From contig CAWGEV010000004.1 in NCBI GenBank assembly GCA_963821705.1, forward strand, positions 1-64,000: a DNA stretch of 64,000 nucleotides, in the 5' to 3' direction. The position numbers and the translations under genes were made by a program. This document shows positions 27,918-36,911 of this stretch, one piece after another. The first letter of the stretch is position 1; each line of letters starts with the position of its first letter. Source of the DNA: DASUPK01 sp963821705. GTDB lineage: Bacteria > Actinomycetota > Thermoleophilia > Solirubrobacterales > 70-9. The notes under the pieces were generated by a model. That model searched no databases. It was not told the DNA's origin and was given only the letters and a program-made list of their open reading frames with translations.

Positions 27918-29654
27918 TTGGAAGCCTCAACTCTCACACACGCACAGCGCCGCGGGCTTTTTGCCCGGCGCTCTCCGCTGCTCCGCTTCCAGGAGGACGA
28001 GAACCTTGTCGCACTGACGCGGAAGGGACATCAGCACGCCTTCGACTCCCTGGTCGAGCGCTACCAGTCGCGGCTCCTGGGCTTCTGCCGCCAGATGCTG
28101 GGCTCGACGGAGGACGCCGAGGACGTCCTGCAGGAGGTCTTCGTCGCCGCCTACAACGCGATGGTCGCCGACGAGCGGCCGATCGCCGTGCGCCCCTGGC
28201 TCTACCGGATCGCGCGCAACCGCTGCCTGAACCACCTGCGCAAGCCGACCGCCGACGGCCAGGACACGATGGACACCCACCCCCATATGAACGGGGTGAC
28301 CACCCACGAGCGGGTCCAGCACCGCGAGGAGTTCCGCAACCTGCTCTCCGACGTCGGCCTGCTGCCGGAGACCCAGCGCTCCGCGCTCCTGCTCCGCGAG
28401 ATCGACGCGATGAGCTACGAGGAGATCGCCCAGGCGATGGACACCACCGTCCCGGGTGTGAAGAGCCTGCTCGTCCGGGCCCGCATCGCGCTCGCCGAGT
28501 CGAGCCAGGCGCGCCAGCTGACCTGCGACGAGGTCCGCCTGGGGCTCGCCGAGGCCGCCGAGGGCCTCGCCAAGGTCTCCGGCCCGGTTCGCCGCCACAT
28601 CAAGGGGTGCGACCCGTGCCGCGAGTTCCGCTCACAGCTTCGCTCTGACACCAAGGCCCTGGCCGCGATCTTCCCGGCCGGCCCGCTCCTCGTCCTCAAG
28701 GGTGTCCTGCTGGCCAAGCTCAGCGGCATCTTCGGTGGCGGCGGTGGCGGTGCCGCGGCCGGTGCCGGCGGTGGCGGTGGCGCCGCGGCCGGTGCGGGCG
28801 CGGGTGCAGGCGCAGGCGCCGGTGCGGCCGGCGCGGGCGCTGGTGCCGCGGGCGCCGGAGCCGCTGGCGCCGGAGCCGCTGGCGCAGGCGCTGCGGGTGC
28901 CGGTGCCGCTGGTGCAGGCGCCGCAGGTGCGGGTGCCGCCGCGGCCGGCAGCACGGCCGCGATCGGCGGTGCCGCTGCAGCCGGTGGTGCCGCCGCGAGC
29001 GGCGGAGCAATCGCCGCCGGTGGAGCCGCCGCCGCAATCGGGACCAAGGCCGCCGCCGGGCTCGCCACCGCGGCGATCATCGCCGGTGGCGCGGCCGAGA
29101 TCCAGACCGTCACCGACCATCACCCCACTTCGAAGGCCCAGTCCAAGGTCGCCAAGGTGCAGCACCACGCGCCTCCGGTGGATCCGACCAAGGCCGAGGC
29201 GGCCAAGGCCGCGACGGCCCAGACAACCCCGCCCGCGAGCTCTGCCCAGACCCCTCCGGCTTCGCCGACGACGCAGCCGCCCACGGTCACGGTCCCGGCG
29301 CAGCCCGCGCAGCCGACGACGGGAACCGCCGCCCAGACCGGCGGGATCACCCCCTCGGCCACAGGCAAGCACCGCCGCCACAAGAACGCGGTCGCCAACA
29401 GCGACTCCCAGACCAAGACGCCGGCGCAGACCGGCCCGGTCACGACGGGAGTCGAGACGTCGTCGACCTGCGACGCGAACGGCGACGGCGTCACCGATTC
29501 GGGCGCCCCGAGCAGCTGCGGGACCGGCACCGGCACGGTCGACACCGGCGTCCAGAAGGGCAACGTCGCGCCGACGCCCTACGCGGCGCCCAAGTGGCAC
29601 AAGGCGGCACCGAAGAAGTCCGCGCCCAAGAAGCGCGTCAGCAAGCGGAAGTAG
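27918..29654 (+). CDS. ECF-type sigma factor with zinc-finger, Gly/Ala-repeat and Pro/Thr-rich tail
   Basis: 578 residues. Residues ~30-95 are sigma region 2 (AFDSLVERYQSRLLGFC, DAEDVLQEVFVAAYNA, RPWLYRIARN) and ~135-190 region 4 (LPETQRSALLLREIDAMSYEEIAQAM). Then come HIKGCDPCREF (an HxxxCxxC zinc-binding anti-sigma-like motif), about 100 residues made almost only of Gly and Ala in a GAGAA-type repeat, a possible membrane helix (AAAGLATAAIIAGGAAEI), and a 180-residue Pro/Thr/Gln tail ending in Lys/Arg. TTG start at 27918. The layout suggests a sigma factor tethered to, or sensing across, the membrane, with its own anti-sigma-like module. The regulon is unknown. Confidence 0.85.
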   Translation: MEASTLTHAQRRGLFARRSPLLRFQEDENLVALTRKGHQHAFDSLVERYQSRLLGFCRQMLGSTEDAEDVLQEVFVAAYNAMVADERPIAVRPWLYRIARNRCLNHLRKPTADGQDTMDTHPHMNGVTTHERVQHREEFRNLLSDVGLLPETQRSALLLREIDAMSYEEIAQAMDTTVPGVKSLLVRARIALAESSQARQLTCDEVRLGLAEAAEGLAKVSGPVRRHIKGCDPCREFRSQLRSDTKALAAIFPAGPLLVLKGVLLAKLSGIFGGGGGGAAAGAGGGGGAAAGAGAGAGAGAGAAGAGAGAAGAGAAGAGAAGAGAAGAGAAGAGAAGAGAAAAGSTAAIGGAAAAGGAAASGGAIAAGGAAAAIGTKAAAGLATAAIIAGGAAEIQTVTDHHPTSKAQSKVAKVQHHAPPVDPTKAEAAKAATAQTTPPASSAQTPPASPTTQPPTVTVPAQPAQPTTGTAAQTGGITPSATGKHRRHKNAVANSDSQTKTPAQTGPVTTGVETSSTCDANGDGVTDSGAPSSCGTGTGTVDTGVQKGNVAPTPYAAPKWHKAAPKKSAPKKRVSKRK

Positions 29655-29663
29655 CCCCGGCCC

Positions 29664-30659
29664 TCAGGCGGCCGCGGGCATCAGGCCGATCACCTTCAGG
29701 CGCCGGCCGAGCGCCTGCGCGGCGAAGGCGTGCGTCTCCTCGCGCGTCGCGCCGAAGAGCTCCGTGTTGTCCTCCTCCTCGGGCCACGGCGGGTCGATCA
29801 CCTTGTCCGCAACCGGCAGTGACTGCTCGAGCATCCTCTGGATGACCTCGCGGTAGCGGTCGTCCTGCTTGACGCAGTCGGTGAGGAAGCGGACGCCGAA
29901 GGCGATGTGGCGGTGCTCGTCGCGCGCGACGTTGGAGAAGCCCTCGACGAAGCCGGGCAGGGTCCCCATCCGCTCGTTGTAGTCGATGATGAAGTGCTGT
30001 CCCGTCAGGGCGAGCATCCCCTCGATGACCATGTGGTAGAGCGTCACCGCCTCGACCAGGGCGTCCATGTCCCCGGGCTCCTGGCCGAGTCGATCGACCC
30101 GGCTCTTCAGCAGGTCGTCGAAGAGCGTGCGGAAGGCGTCGTTGACGTGCTCATCGAGCGCCTCGAGCCGCTGCGGGAGGTCGTCTGACCCCTCGAGAAC
30201 GCCGACCTCGCTGAAGAACCGATCGAAGAACCGGACGTGCCGGGCCTCGTCGGCGATCTGGGTGCTGAGGAAGATCCGCTGCGCCTCCGTCGGGGCGGCG
30301 CGCATGATCGGGCCGAGCTCGTCGGCGACCTTCTGCTCCCCGATGAAGAAGCTGGAGAGCCCGTACATCCGCTGGAAGCGCTCCTCCGGCGGGATGCGCT
30401 CGTGCCAGTCGGTGCGGTCCTGGGAGAAGTCGAGGTCCTGCGTCAGCCACTGCTGCTTCTCCCAGAGGTTGTAGAGCTGGGTGTAGTCGAGCAGCTTGAC
30501 GTCGCCCTTTCCCCCCTCCTGGAGAGCCGGGTCCGAGGTGGCGCGGAAGTCCTCGCGCCGTGTCCGCGACGACCCGCCGTGTGTGGCTTCCTTGGCTTCC
30601 ACGCCCGGGCAGCCTAGCGCACGCACTGGCTGGCTGGCCAGTTCAACCGGCGCAGCCAT
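29664..30659 (-). CDS. Ribonucleotide-reductase-R2-like ferritin-fold protein (R2lox-like)
   Basis: 331 residues, mostly helical, with six di-metal ligands in the R2-like order: Glu in FFIGEQKVADE, the pair in QIADEARHVRFF, Glu in HMVIEGMLALTG and the pair in ARDEHRHIAFG. It lacks the long C-terminal tail used by true NrdB to contact NrdA, and no nrdA is adjacent, so an R2-like ligand-binding oxidase or related oxidase is more likely than a reductase subunit. The start could be as far in as GTG 30602 (VEAKEATHGG). It converges on the sigma gene, 9 bases between stops. Confidence 0.75.
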   Translation of the reverse strand: MAAPVELASQPVRALGCPGVEAKEATHGGSSRTRREDFRATSDPALQEGGKGDVKLLDYTQLYNLWEKQQWLTQDLDFSQDRTDWHERIPPEERFQRMYGLSSFFIGEQKVADELGPIMRAAPTEAQRIFLSTQIADEARHVRFFDRFFSEVGVLEGSDDLPQRLEALDEHVNDAFRTLFDDLLKSRVDRLGQEPGDMDALVEAVTLYHMVIEGMLALTGQHFIIDYNERMGTLPGFVEGFSNVARDEHRHIAFGVRFLTDCVKQDDRYREVIQRMLEQSLPVADKVIDPPWPEEEDNTELFGATREETHAFAAQALGRRLKVIGLMPAAA

Positions 30660-30748
30660 CGGAGAAGGGAGTCACCGTCCATTACCGAATCTTGTGCTGA
30701 TCAGCACGACTGCGGATTCCGATTAGACCACTCAGAGGACTGAGATCG

Positions 30749-31000
30749 ATGAAGCCCTGGACACGCGGAAATCGGATTCTCGGAGTCGACCCGGAGCTCC
30801 GCCGGCTCTGGATCGGGGGGCAGCGGCTCCACCACGGGCTGACCGGCATCGCCGTCGCCTCCGCGGGGATCGCGCAGCTGGCGATCCGCCGCAGCGAGCC
30901 GAGCCGCGCCATCGCCTGGACGCTGGCCGGCGGGGTGCTGATGGCGCACGACTGGAAGGACCGAAGCGTCTGGTTCCGCCTCGGTCCGCAGTCGGACTAA
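30749..31000 (+). CDS. Small protein with one hydrophobic helix (hypothetical)
   Basis: 83 residues. The segment GLTGIAVASAGIAQLAI could be membrane-associated, and a second, AIAWTLAGGVLMAHD, is weaker. It is basic at the N-terminus (MKPWTRGNRILGVDPELRR). The stop overlaps by 4 bases that of the convergent penicillin-binding protein gene. No family recognised; coding character is supported by codon bias and length. Confidence 0.6.
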   Translation: MKPWTRGNRILGVDPELRRLWIGGQRLHHGLTGIAVASAGIAQLAIRRSEPSRAIAWTLAGGVLMAHDWKDRSVWFRLGPQSD

Positions 31001-33130
31001 GGCTTTCCGCCTCCGCCCCCTCCGCTGCCACCGCTGAACCCGCCGCCGCCGCTCTTCGGCGGCGGAGAGTTCGGCGTCGACGAGGTCGTGGTTGAAGAGG
31101 TCGTCGTCGAGTAGGTGGAGGTCGAGGTGCCGTAAGTCGAGCTGGACCCCGACGCCGTGTGCTGCCCGTGGAACGCCGTCAGGGTCGGCAGGCTCGTCGG
31201 AACCTGGAAGTCGGGGCAGTTGCTCCCCTGGGCGGCCTCCATGTAGGAGCGCCAGATCGGCCCGGAGGTCGGGCCGCCGAAGCCGGTGGAGGCACGCGAG
31301 AGCGGATGCCCGGTCCAGACGGCGGTCGAGTACAGCGGCGTGTAGCCGACGAACCAGGCGTCTGACAGTCCCTCACTGGTGCCGGTCTTGCCGGCCTCCG
31401 AGGAGCAGCCCATGTACGTGTAGCCGGCGCCGGTGCCGCTGGTGATCACTCCCTCGAGCACCTTCGTCACGTCATAGGCCTGCCCGGGAGTCAGGACCTG
31501 TCTCCCCCCGCTCGAGCTCGGCTCGTCGATCTTCCCGCCGGGGAACACGACCCTGTCGATCGCGGTCGGGTCGTGATGGACGCCGCCGTCGGCGAGGGTG
31601 GCGTAGGCATCCGCCTGCTCGAGCGGGGTGACGCCGACGCTCAGTCCCGCCGATCGCGTCGGCCGGGGGGATGAAGCAGTTCGGGCCGAGCTTGCAGGGA
31701 AAGTCACGCACACCCTTGACCCCGAGCGGCGAGGTGATCCCCATCGAGTATGCGGTCTTGGCGATGTTGGCGGGGCCGACGTCGAGGCCAAGCTGGGCGA
31801 AGACCACGTTGACCGAGTCCCAGGTCGCCTGGGTCAGAGGCATCACGCCGCCGCCCTGCTCCGCGTTGTTGACCGTCCAGGTCGAGCCACCCGGAATCTG
31901 CAGCGTGATCGGCGAACTGCCGTTGTAGTACGTGGAGTTGGGGTCGACGCCCTGCTTGATCGCCGTCGTCAGGTCGTAGACCTTGAACGAGGACCCGGGC
32001 TGGCGATGAGCATGTGCGGCGAAATCGAACTGGCTGCTCGGCGAGTAGCGCTGGGTCGAGGCCAGCGCGACGATCTGCCCGTTGGACGGGTCGATCGATG
32101 CCAGCGCCGAGGCCGGCCCGCCGCCCGGGTAGCAGACCGAGCAGGAGTCGACCGCGCTCTGCGCGGCCGCCTGGAGGCGTGGCTGAATCGTCGTATAGAC
32201 CTTGAGGCCGCCGTTCTCGACGGTGTTCAGGCCGTAGCGGTCCTCGAGCTCCTGCTTGACGAGGTCGAAGATGTAGGGCTGGCGGATCCGGCTGTACTGA
32301 TGGCCCGGGTGGAGGTCGAGTCCCTGGTTGATGGCGCTCGTGTACTCGCTCGAGCTGATGTTGCCCTGCTGCTTCATCGCCGCCAACACCTCGTTGCGCC
32401 GGGCCAGCGCCGCCCGCGGGTCGAGCAGCGGGTTGTACTGCGAGGGCGCCTGCGGCAGGCCCGCGATCATCGCGGCCTCGGGCAGGGTCAGGTCTTTGGC
32501 GTGCTTGGAGTAGTAGGTCTCGGCCGCCGTCTCGACGCCGACCGCGGTGGCACCGTTGTTCGTGCCGTATGGGGCGGTGTTCAGATACTTGACGAGGATC
32601 CAGTCCTTGGAGTGCTGGGCCTCCTCGTCGTTGGCCAGGTGCGCCTCGATGATCTTGCGCCTGAGCGTGTCCTGCGGGTTGGCGATGTAGAGGTCGCGGA
32701 CGAGCTGCTGGGTGATCGTCGAGCCGCCCTGTCGTGGCGTTCCACCGGCGACCAGGTCCGCCCAGCCGGCGCGGATGATCGCCGAGGGGTCGACGCCGCC
32801 GTGGTCGTAGAACCGCTTGTCCTCGATGGCGACCGTCGCGTCCTTGAGGTCCTGCGGAATGTTGGCGCTGCTGACCGGCTGGCGGACGGTGTCGGAGTGG
32901 ATCACCCCGATCAGGGAGCCGTCCGCTGCGTACACCTTCGACACGGCCCCCTTCGTGATCGGCTTCAGCGATGCGAGCGAGGGCGCCGAGTCGTAGATGA
33001 CGAGCACCCAGATAGCACCGGCGAGGAGGCCGATTCCGACAAGCGCCATTGGCACGCCAAAGGCCAGCAGGAGCTTCTTCCTGCCCGAGGTTCGAAGACG
33101 CTGGCGCCGTCTGCGCGATCTCTGCGTCAT
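30997..33130 (-). CDS. Class A penicillin-binding protein (one-base insertion)
   Basis: About 710 residues, bifunctional peptidoglycan glycosyltransferase/transpeptidase anchored by one N-terminal helix (LLAFGVPMALVGIGLLAG). The GT51 domain carries EDKRFYDHGGVD with the catalytic Glu and RQGGSTITQQLVRD; the transpeptidase has SSFK (active Ser), an SVN-like motif (WDSVNVVFAQ) and KTGTSE. The C-terminus is Ser/Thr- then Gly/Pro-rich. One extra G near 31656 breaks the frame (AIGG|LSVGVTPLEQ); length is 3n+1. Such an enzyme builds the cell wall and is expected to be functional. Confidence 0.95.
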
Positions 33131-33190
33131 GAGGGATAAAAAGGGTAGACAGCCCGGTCAGCCGACCGCGCGGAGCTGTTGACGCGCCCT

Positions 33191-33913
33191 TTAGACGCTT
33201 GTCGACTCCCCCGGGGCCAGCACCTCGACCTTCGAGTTCGTCTTCGACTCGACGTCGGACTTGAACGCATCCGCGTCGGCCTCGATCGGCGGGAACGTGT
33301 TGTAGTGGATCGGGATCACGGTGCCGGCGCCGATGAGGTCCGCGGCCACCACGGCGTCGTGGCGATCCATCGTGTAGTGCCCGCCGATCGGGATGAGGGC
33401 GACGTCCACCGGGGTCCGTTCCGCGATCAGCCTCAGGTCGCCGAACAAGCAGGTGTCCCCGAGGTGGTAGACCGTCTTGCCGCCGATGTTCACCACGAGG
33501 CCGGCCGCGCTGCCGATGACAGTGCCGGGGATCGGGCTGAAGGGCGCGTCGGCGTCCCCCGGCCACGTGCTCGTGTGGAAGGCCTGGACCAGCTTGACCC
33601 AGCCCCAGTCGAAGGTGATCGTGCCGCCGAGATTCGGGTCGGCCACGTCCTCGATGCCGTTCGCCGAGAGCACATGTGCGAGCTCCGACTGGGCGACAAA
33701 GGAGGCGCGGGTCCGCTTGCCAACCGCGATCGCGTCGGCCGTGTGGTCGAGGTGGGCGTGGGTGAGGAACACATGGGTCGGGTCGACCTCTTCCGCCGAG
33801 ACCTTGGCGGCCGGGTTGTTCGGGGCCAGGAACGGGTCGATGAGGACGCGCGTGTCCCCTTCCACCAGCTCGACCGTGGAGTGGCCGATGTAGTTGATGT
33901 CCATCTGGGTCAA
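33191..33913 (-). CDS. UPF0173-type metallo-beta-lactamase-fold hydrolase
   Basis: 240 residues. The metal motif THAHLDHTAD (HxHxDH) sits after DPTHVFL, with further ligands in QAFHTSTWPGD and GGHYTMDRHDAV; NYIGHSTVELVEG at the N-terminus is the UPF0173 signature. Metal-dependent hydrolase, probably soluble; substrate unknown. The start is either 33913 (MTQMDINYIG) or 33904. It overlaps the upstream small gene by 4 bases, implying coupled translation. Confidence 0.9.
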   Translation of the reverse strand: MTQMDINYIGHSTVELVEGDTRVLIDPFLAPNNPAAKVSAEEVDPTHVFLTHAHLDHTADAIAVGKRTRASFVAQSELAHVLSANGIEDVADPNLGGTITFDWGWVKLVQAFHTSTWPGDADAPFSPIPGTVIGSAAGLVVNIGGKTVYHLGDTCLFGDLRLIAERTPVDVALIPIGGHYTMDRHDAVVAADLIGAGTVIPIHYNTFPPIEADADAFKSDVESKTNSKVEVLAPGESTSV

Positions 33914-34251
33914 TCCTCCTTCTCGGGTTTCGACTCCTGCTCTGCGAGCTGATCGGCCAATGCCCAGCCGACCGCCACCCCAACCATGATTCCCATCCGG
34001 GCCTCCTCGGCCAGCAGCGTGCGCACCGCCGTCAGCCGAGCCTCCTCATCCGGCGTGGTCGCGGCCTTCAACGCCTCGGCGTCGTGCGAGTCGCCGAACC
34101 AGCCGCCGGCGCCCAGCGCCTCCGCGAGGATCCGCTGCAGCCGCGGCGCGGCGCGCGCAACCTGGCGCTCCGAGTCGCGAAAGGCCTCCGGATTGGAGAT
34201 CGCCTCGATCGCCGCGTCGATCTGATCGTCGCTGTAGGGCCCTCGCGCCAC
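33910..34251 (-). CDS. Hypothetical protein upstream of the UPF0173 gene
   Basis: 113 residues, hydrophilic and Ala-rich. It has the repeated-helix look of YSDDQIDAAIEAISNPEAF, RLQRILAEALGAGG and AVRTLLAEEARMGIM; a short hydrophobic stretch MVGVAVGWALADQL near the end is too short for a confident membrane helix. The stop overlaps the hydrolase start (ATGA), so the two are co-expressed. No family recognised. Confidence 0.65.
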   Translation of the reverse strand: MARGPYSDDQIDAAIEAISNPEAFRDSERQVARAAPRLQRILAEALGAGGWFGDSHDAEALKAATTPDEEARLTAVRTLLAEEARMGIMVGVAVGWALADQLAEQESKPEKED

Positions 34252-34288
34252 GGGTGCAACATAACCCCGCCCCCCGTAAATCGGGTTC

Positions 34289-35053
34289 TCATCTGCGGCG
34301 CTCCCACATCTCGAGGCCCCCGACGTCCCGGTAGCCGAGCTTGACGTAGACCGGGAAGCCCAGCTTCGTGGCGATCAGGGTCGAGCCCAGCTTGCCCCGC
34401 TCGCGCTCCCGCTCCAGCGCATGGCCGAGGAGCCGCCCGGCGATCCCACGGCCCCTCGCCTCCGGGAGCGTCGCGACGAAGGTCACCTCCGTGTCGTCAC
34501 CGCGGTCCCACGTCAGCGTGGTCCCCACGGCGTCACCGTCCAGGCTCGCCAGGAAGGCCTCCGTGTCCGGGAGCGGCTTCATCGGCGGGAAGTCGCCGGG
34601 CGGGACCCCGTACGCGGTCTCGTTGATCAGTCGCACCAGCTCCATGTCCATCTCGCTCCGCATCTCGATGCTCGGGTCCGGCTCGGGCAGGTTCAGCTCC
34701 GAGAGCTCGAAACCCATCGCGCGCGGAGTGGCGTCGAGCACGTGCCCGGCCTCGGAGAGCCCGGCCTTGGCGCGCTCGTCCTCGGCGGGGATCCAGACCG
34801 TCCAGGCGTTCACGCCCGACTCCTCGTAGCGCTCGGCGAGCCGCGGCAGGGAGTCGAGGAGGTGCTCGGTGTCGGAGTAGAAGACCGAGTTGAAGAAGGA
34901 GCGGTCCGGGGACGCCGCGACGATCGCGGCCTGGATGTCTCCGTCGGTGAAGATCTCGCCGCCGGCCGCCTCCACATAGAGGCGCCAGAGCGGGGGCTGA
35001 TTGCCGAGCACGAGCTCGAACCAGCCCCGGTCGTCGGCGGGCAGCGAGCTCAC
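34289..35053 (-). CDS. GNAT-family N-acetyltransferase
   Basis: 254 residues from GTG 35053, with GNAT motif A near the C-terminus: VTFVATLPEARGRGIAGRLL (acetyl-CoA loop RGRGIAG), then VYVKLGYRDVGGLEMWERRR. The first half is divergent and may be a degenerate GNAT repeat. The start overlaps the O-methyltransferase stop (GTGA), making it the last gene of the HxlR operon. The substrate is unknown. Confidence 0.85.
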   Translation of the reverse strand: MSSLPADDRGWFELVLGNQPPLWRLYVEAAGGEIFTDGDIQAAIVAASPDRSFFNSVFYSDTEHLLDSLPRLAERYEESGVNAWTVWIPAEDERAKAGLSEAGHVLDATPRAMGFELSELNLPEPDPSIEMRSEMDMELVRLINETAYGVPPGDFPPMKPLPDTEAFLASLDGDAVGTTLTWDRGDDTEVTFVATLPEARGRGIAGRLLGHALERERERGKLGSTLIATKLGFPVYVKLGYRDVGGLEMWERRR

Positions 35054-35706
35054 TTCTTGCGGATCAGCGTGATGCCGTCGGCGAAGCCCAGCATCGCGGC
35101 CTCGACGCGATCGTCCCTGGCGAGGCGGTCGTTGAGCTCCGCTGTCACCCGTGCGGCGTCGCTGTCGCCCGGGTCGAGGACGGTCCCGCCGCGCAGGGTG
35201 TTGTCGAGCATGATCAGGCCGTTGGGGCGGGTCCGCGGCAGGGTCTCCTCGAAGTAGTCGATGTACTCCGTCTTGTCGGCGTCGATGAAGGCGAAGTCGA
35301 ACTGCTCGGAGCGGTCCATCGAGCGCAGGCTCTCCAGGGCGGGGCCGACCCGGAACTCGACCCTGCCGTCGAGGCCCGCCTTCGCGAGATGCTCGCGCGC
35401 CCGCTCGGCGTAGCCCTCGTCGAGCTCGCAGCAGACCAGGTGGCCGCCGTCGGGCAGGCCACGCGCGATCGCGATCGCGCCGTAGCCCAGGAACGTGCCG
35501 ACCTCCAGGGCGTCGCGGGCCCCGGTCGCCCGGACCAGGATCGTCATGAGCGCCGCCTGGTCCCCGGCGATCTGCATCACCGCGAGATCGCCCATGTCCT
35601 CGCCCGCCTGTTCGACCTCCGGGACGACCCCGTCGCGGAAGGAGCTGTGCTCGACCGTGTAGCGGTGGAGCTCCGGCGTGATCGAGATGAACTTGTCGCG
35701 GGCCAA
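35050..35706 (-). CDS. SAM-dependent O-methyltransferase (class I, catechol/caffeoyl-CoA type)
   Basis: 218 residues. SAM site ALEVGTFLGYGAIAIARGL; acidic motif CCELDEGYAERA; metal-binding FDFAFIDADKTEYIDYFE and MLDNTLRGG, the divalent-cation O-methyltransferase signature. It likely methylates small hydroxylated aromatics. A TTG start at 35706 is proposed just after the rhomboid stop (35715); the longer frame that runs into the rhomboid gene is an artefact of a one-base insertion there. Confidence 0.9.
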   Translation of the reverse strand: MARDKFISITPELHRYTVEHSSFRDGVVPEVEQAGEDMGDLAVMQIAGDQAALMTILVRATGARDALEVGTFLGYGAIAIARGLPDGGHLVCCELDEGYAERAREHLAKAGLDGRVEFRVGPALESLRSMDRSEQFDFAFIDADKTEYIDYFEETLPRTRPNGLIMLDNTLRGGTVLDPGDSDAARVTAELNDRLARDDRVEAAMLGFADGITLIRKK

Positions 35707-35714
35707 GCCGTGGC

Positions 35715-36507
35715 CTAGCCGGGGTGGCGCTCGCGGCGGGCGAAGGCGGCGGCCAGCCCGCAGGCGGCGCCGACCAGCGCCGCCCGCCAGTCCCGCGAAG
35801 ACGTTCGCGTAGTCGTCGACGATCGGCAGCATGATCAGGACGGCCGCGGCGACCGCCGCGCCGATCACCTCGACGTCCTCGCCCGGATGGGAGCGAACCT
35901 CGGCCCCGCGAATCACCGCCCAGGCGGCGAGCAGCCCGAGAGCGATGCCGTTGCCGCCGGAGGCGATGAGGACGTCGTTGCGCGGAGCGAAGGCCGTCTG
36001 GATCCCGTCCGCCGCCAGCATCCCGAGGGCCCCGCAGGCGACGATCAGGACCACCGTCGGGATGGTCCCGAGCCGCTGCTCGATCGCGACGCCGAAGATC
36101 GCGATCCCGACGGAGGCGATGAAGAGGTAGCCGATGTCCGGGTAGATGAACGGCGCGGCCAGATAGCGCCACCAGTCGGAGCCGACCGGCCCGACGATCG
36201 CGCCGAGGTCATGGGCGTTGAGAGTCGGGCTGGCGACCCGGAGGAGCACGAGCAGCGCCGGGATCAGGATCGCGGCGATGACCGCGTACGGGCGCTCCTC
36301 GAGTTTCTCCAGCCGCTGGGCCCGCTTGGCGCGCGCGAGCTTGCGCCGGGTGCGGCGTGACTGCTGCGGGGCGAGCTCGTCGTCGCGGAGCTCGAGCTTC
36401 GGCGCCCGCTTGCGGAGCCTCGTGCCGCAGTAGGGGCACTCGGTGACGTACGGGCTCACCTCCTCGCCGCAGCTCTTGCAGATGATCCCTAACTCAGGCG
36501 AGCTCAT
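35715..36507 (-). CDS. Rhomboid-like membrane protein with N-terminal zinc ribbon (one-base insertion)
   Basis: About 263 residues. N-terminal zinc ribbon CKSCGEE...CPYCGTR, a basic helix, then six hydrophobic segments in a rhomboid arrangement (WWRYLAAPFIYPDIGYLF matches L1/TM2). The catalytic GASG of active rhomboids reads GGNG (SGGNGIALGLLAAW), so Asn replaces the serine nucleophile and the protein may be an inactive pseudoprotease. One extra G near 35787 breaks the last helix; removing it gives LVGAACGLAAAFARRERHPG and a stop at 35715. Length is 3n+1. The start overlaps the HxlR stop. Confidence 0.75.
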
Positions 36508-36797
36508 TCCGCGAGGATACCCCTGCCTGCTCGGCCCATCGGTTGAGCTCGTAGAGAACCCTGGCGAGCTCGCGGCCCCGGCCGCTCAGCCGGTACCGCC
36601 CGCCGGAGTCGCGCTCGACGATCCCGGCGTCGGTGAGCTCGCCGAGCCGGGCCGAGAGGACCGACGGGCTGATCCCGGTGCGCTCGCGGAGCTCCGAGAA
36701 GGCGAGGGTGCTCCGGCGGAGCTCCCAGAGCGAGCCGCAGGCTCCATCGCCGGCCGAGCAGGTCGAGGGCGCTTTCAACGGGTCTGACGCTGGACAT
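36494..36797 (-). CDS. HxlR-family transcriptional regulator (one-base insertion)
   Basis: About 100 residues. It begins MSSVRPVESALDLLGRRWSL and, after removal of one base near 36735, continues LWELRRSTLAFSELRERTG, then SARLGELTDAGIVERDSGG, the HxlR winged helix. The typical N-terminal Cys used by redox-sensing members is not at the usual place. Length is 3n+1. ATG 36797; a perfect 13-base palindrome lies directly upstream. First gene of the operon with rhomboid-like, O-methyltransferase and GNAT genes, whose expression it may control. Confidence 0.8.
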
Positions 36798-36800
36798 TGG

Positions 36801-36813
36801 TACGGAATCCGTA
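36801..36813. promoter_or_regulatory. 13-base palindrome upstream of the HxlR gene
   Basis: TACGGAATCCGTA is a perfect palindrome with one central base, 3 bases upstream of the regulator ATG. The position fits an autoregulatory operator in the leader/promoter. No clear -10/-35 pair is evident next to it. Confidence 0.4.
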
Positions 36814-36911
36814 TCGCTTGCCGTGAAAACAAGGTAGGTCGCTTCTAAAATCGTATCGAAGTGGCCGGAACCGGTTCGGAATCGGCACACCCCCTGAAGG
36901 CGCAGGGAGGC

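Noticed and set aside
28735..29060. GC-rich repeat in the sigma gene as a CRISPR or satellite array
   Set aside because: No spacers; the repeats are in-frame Gly/Ala codons with third-position variation, so it is coding.
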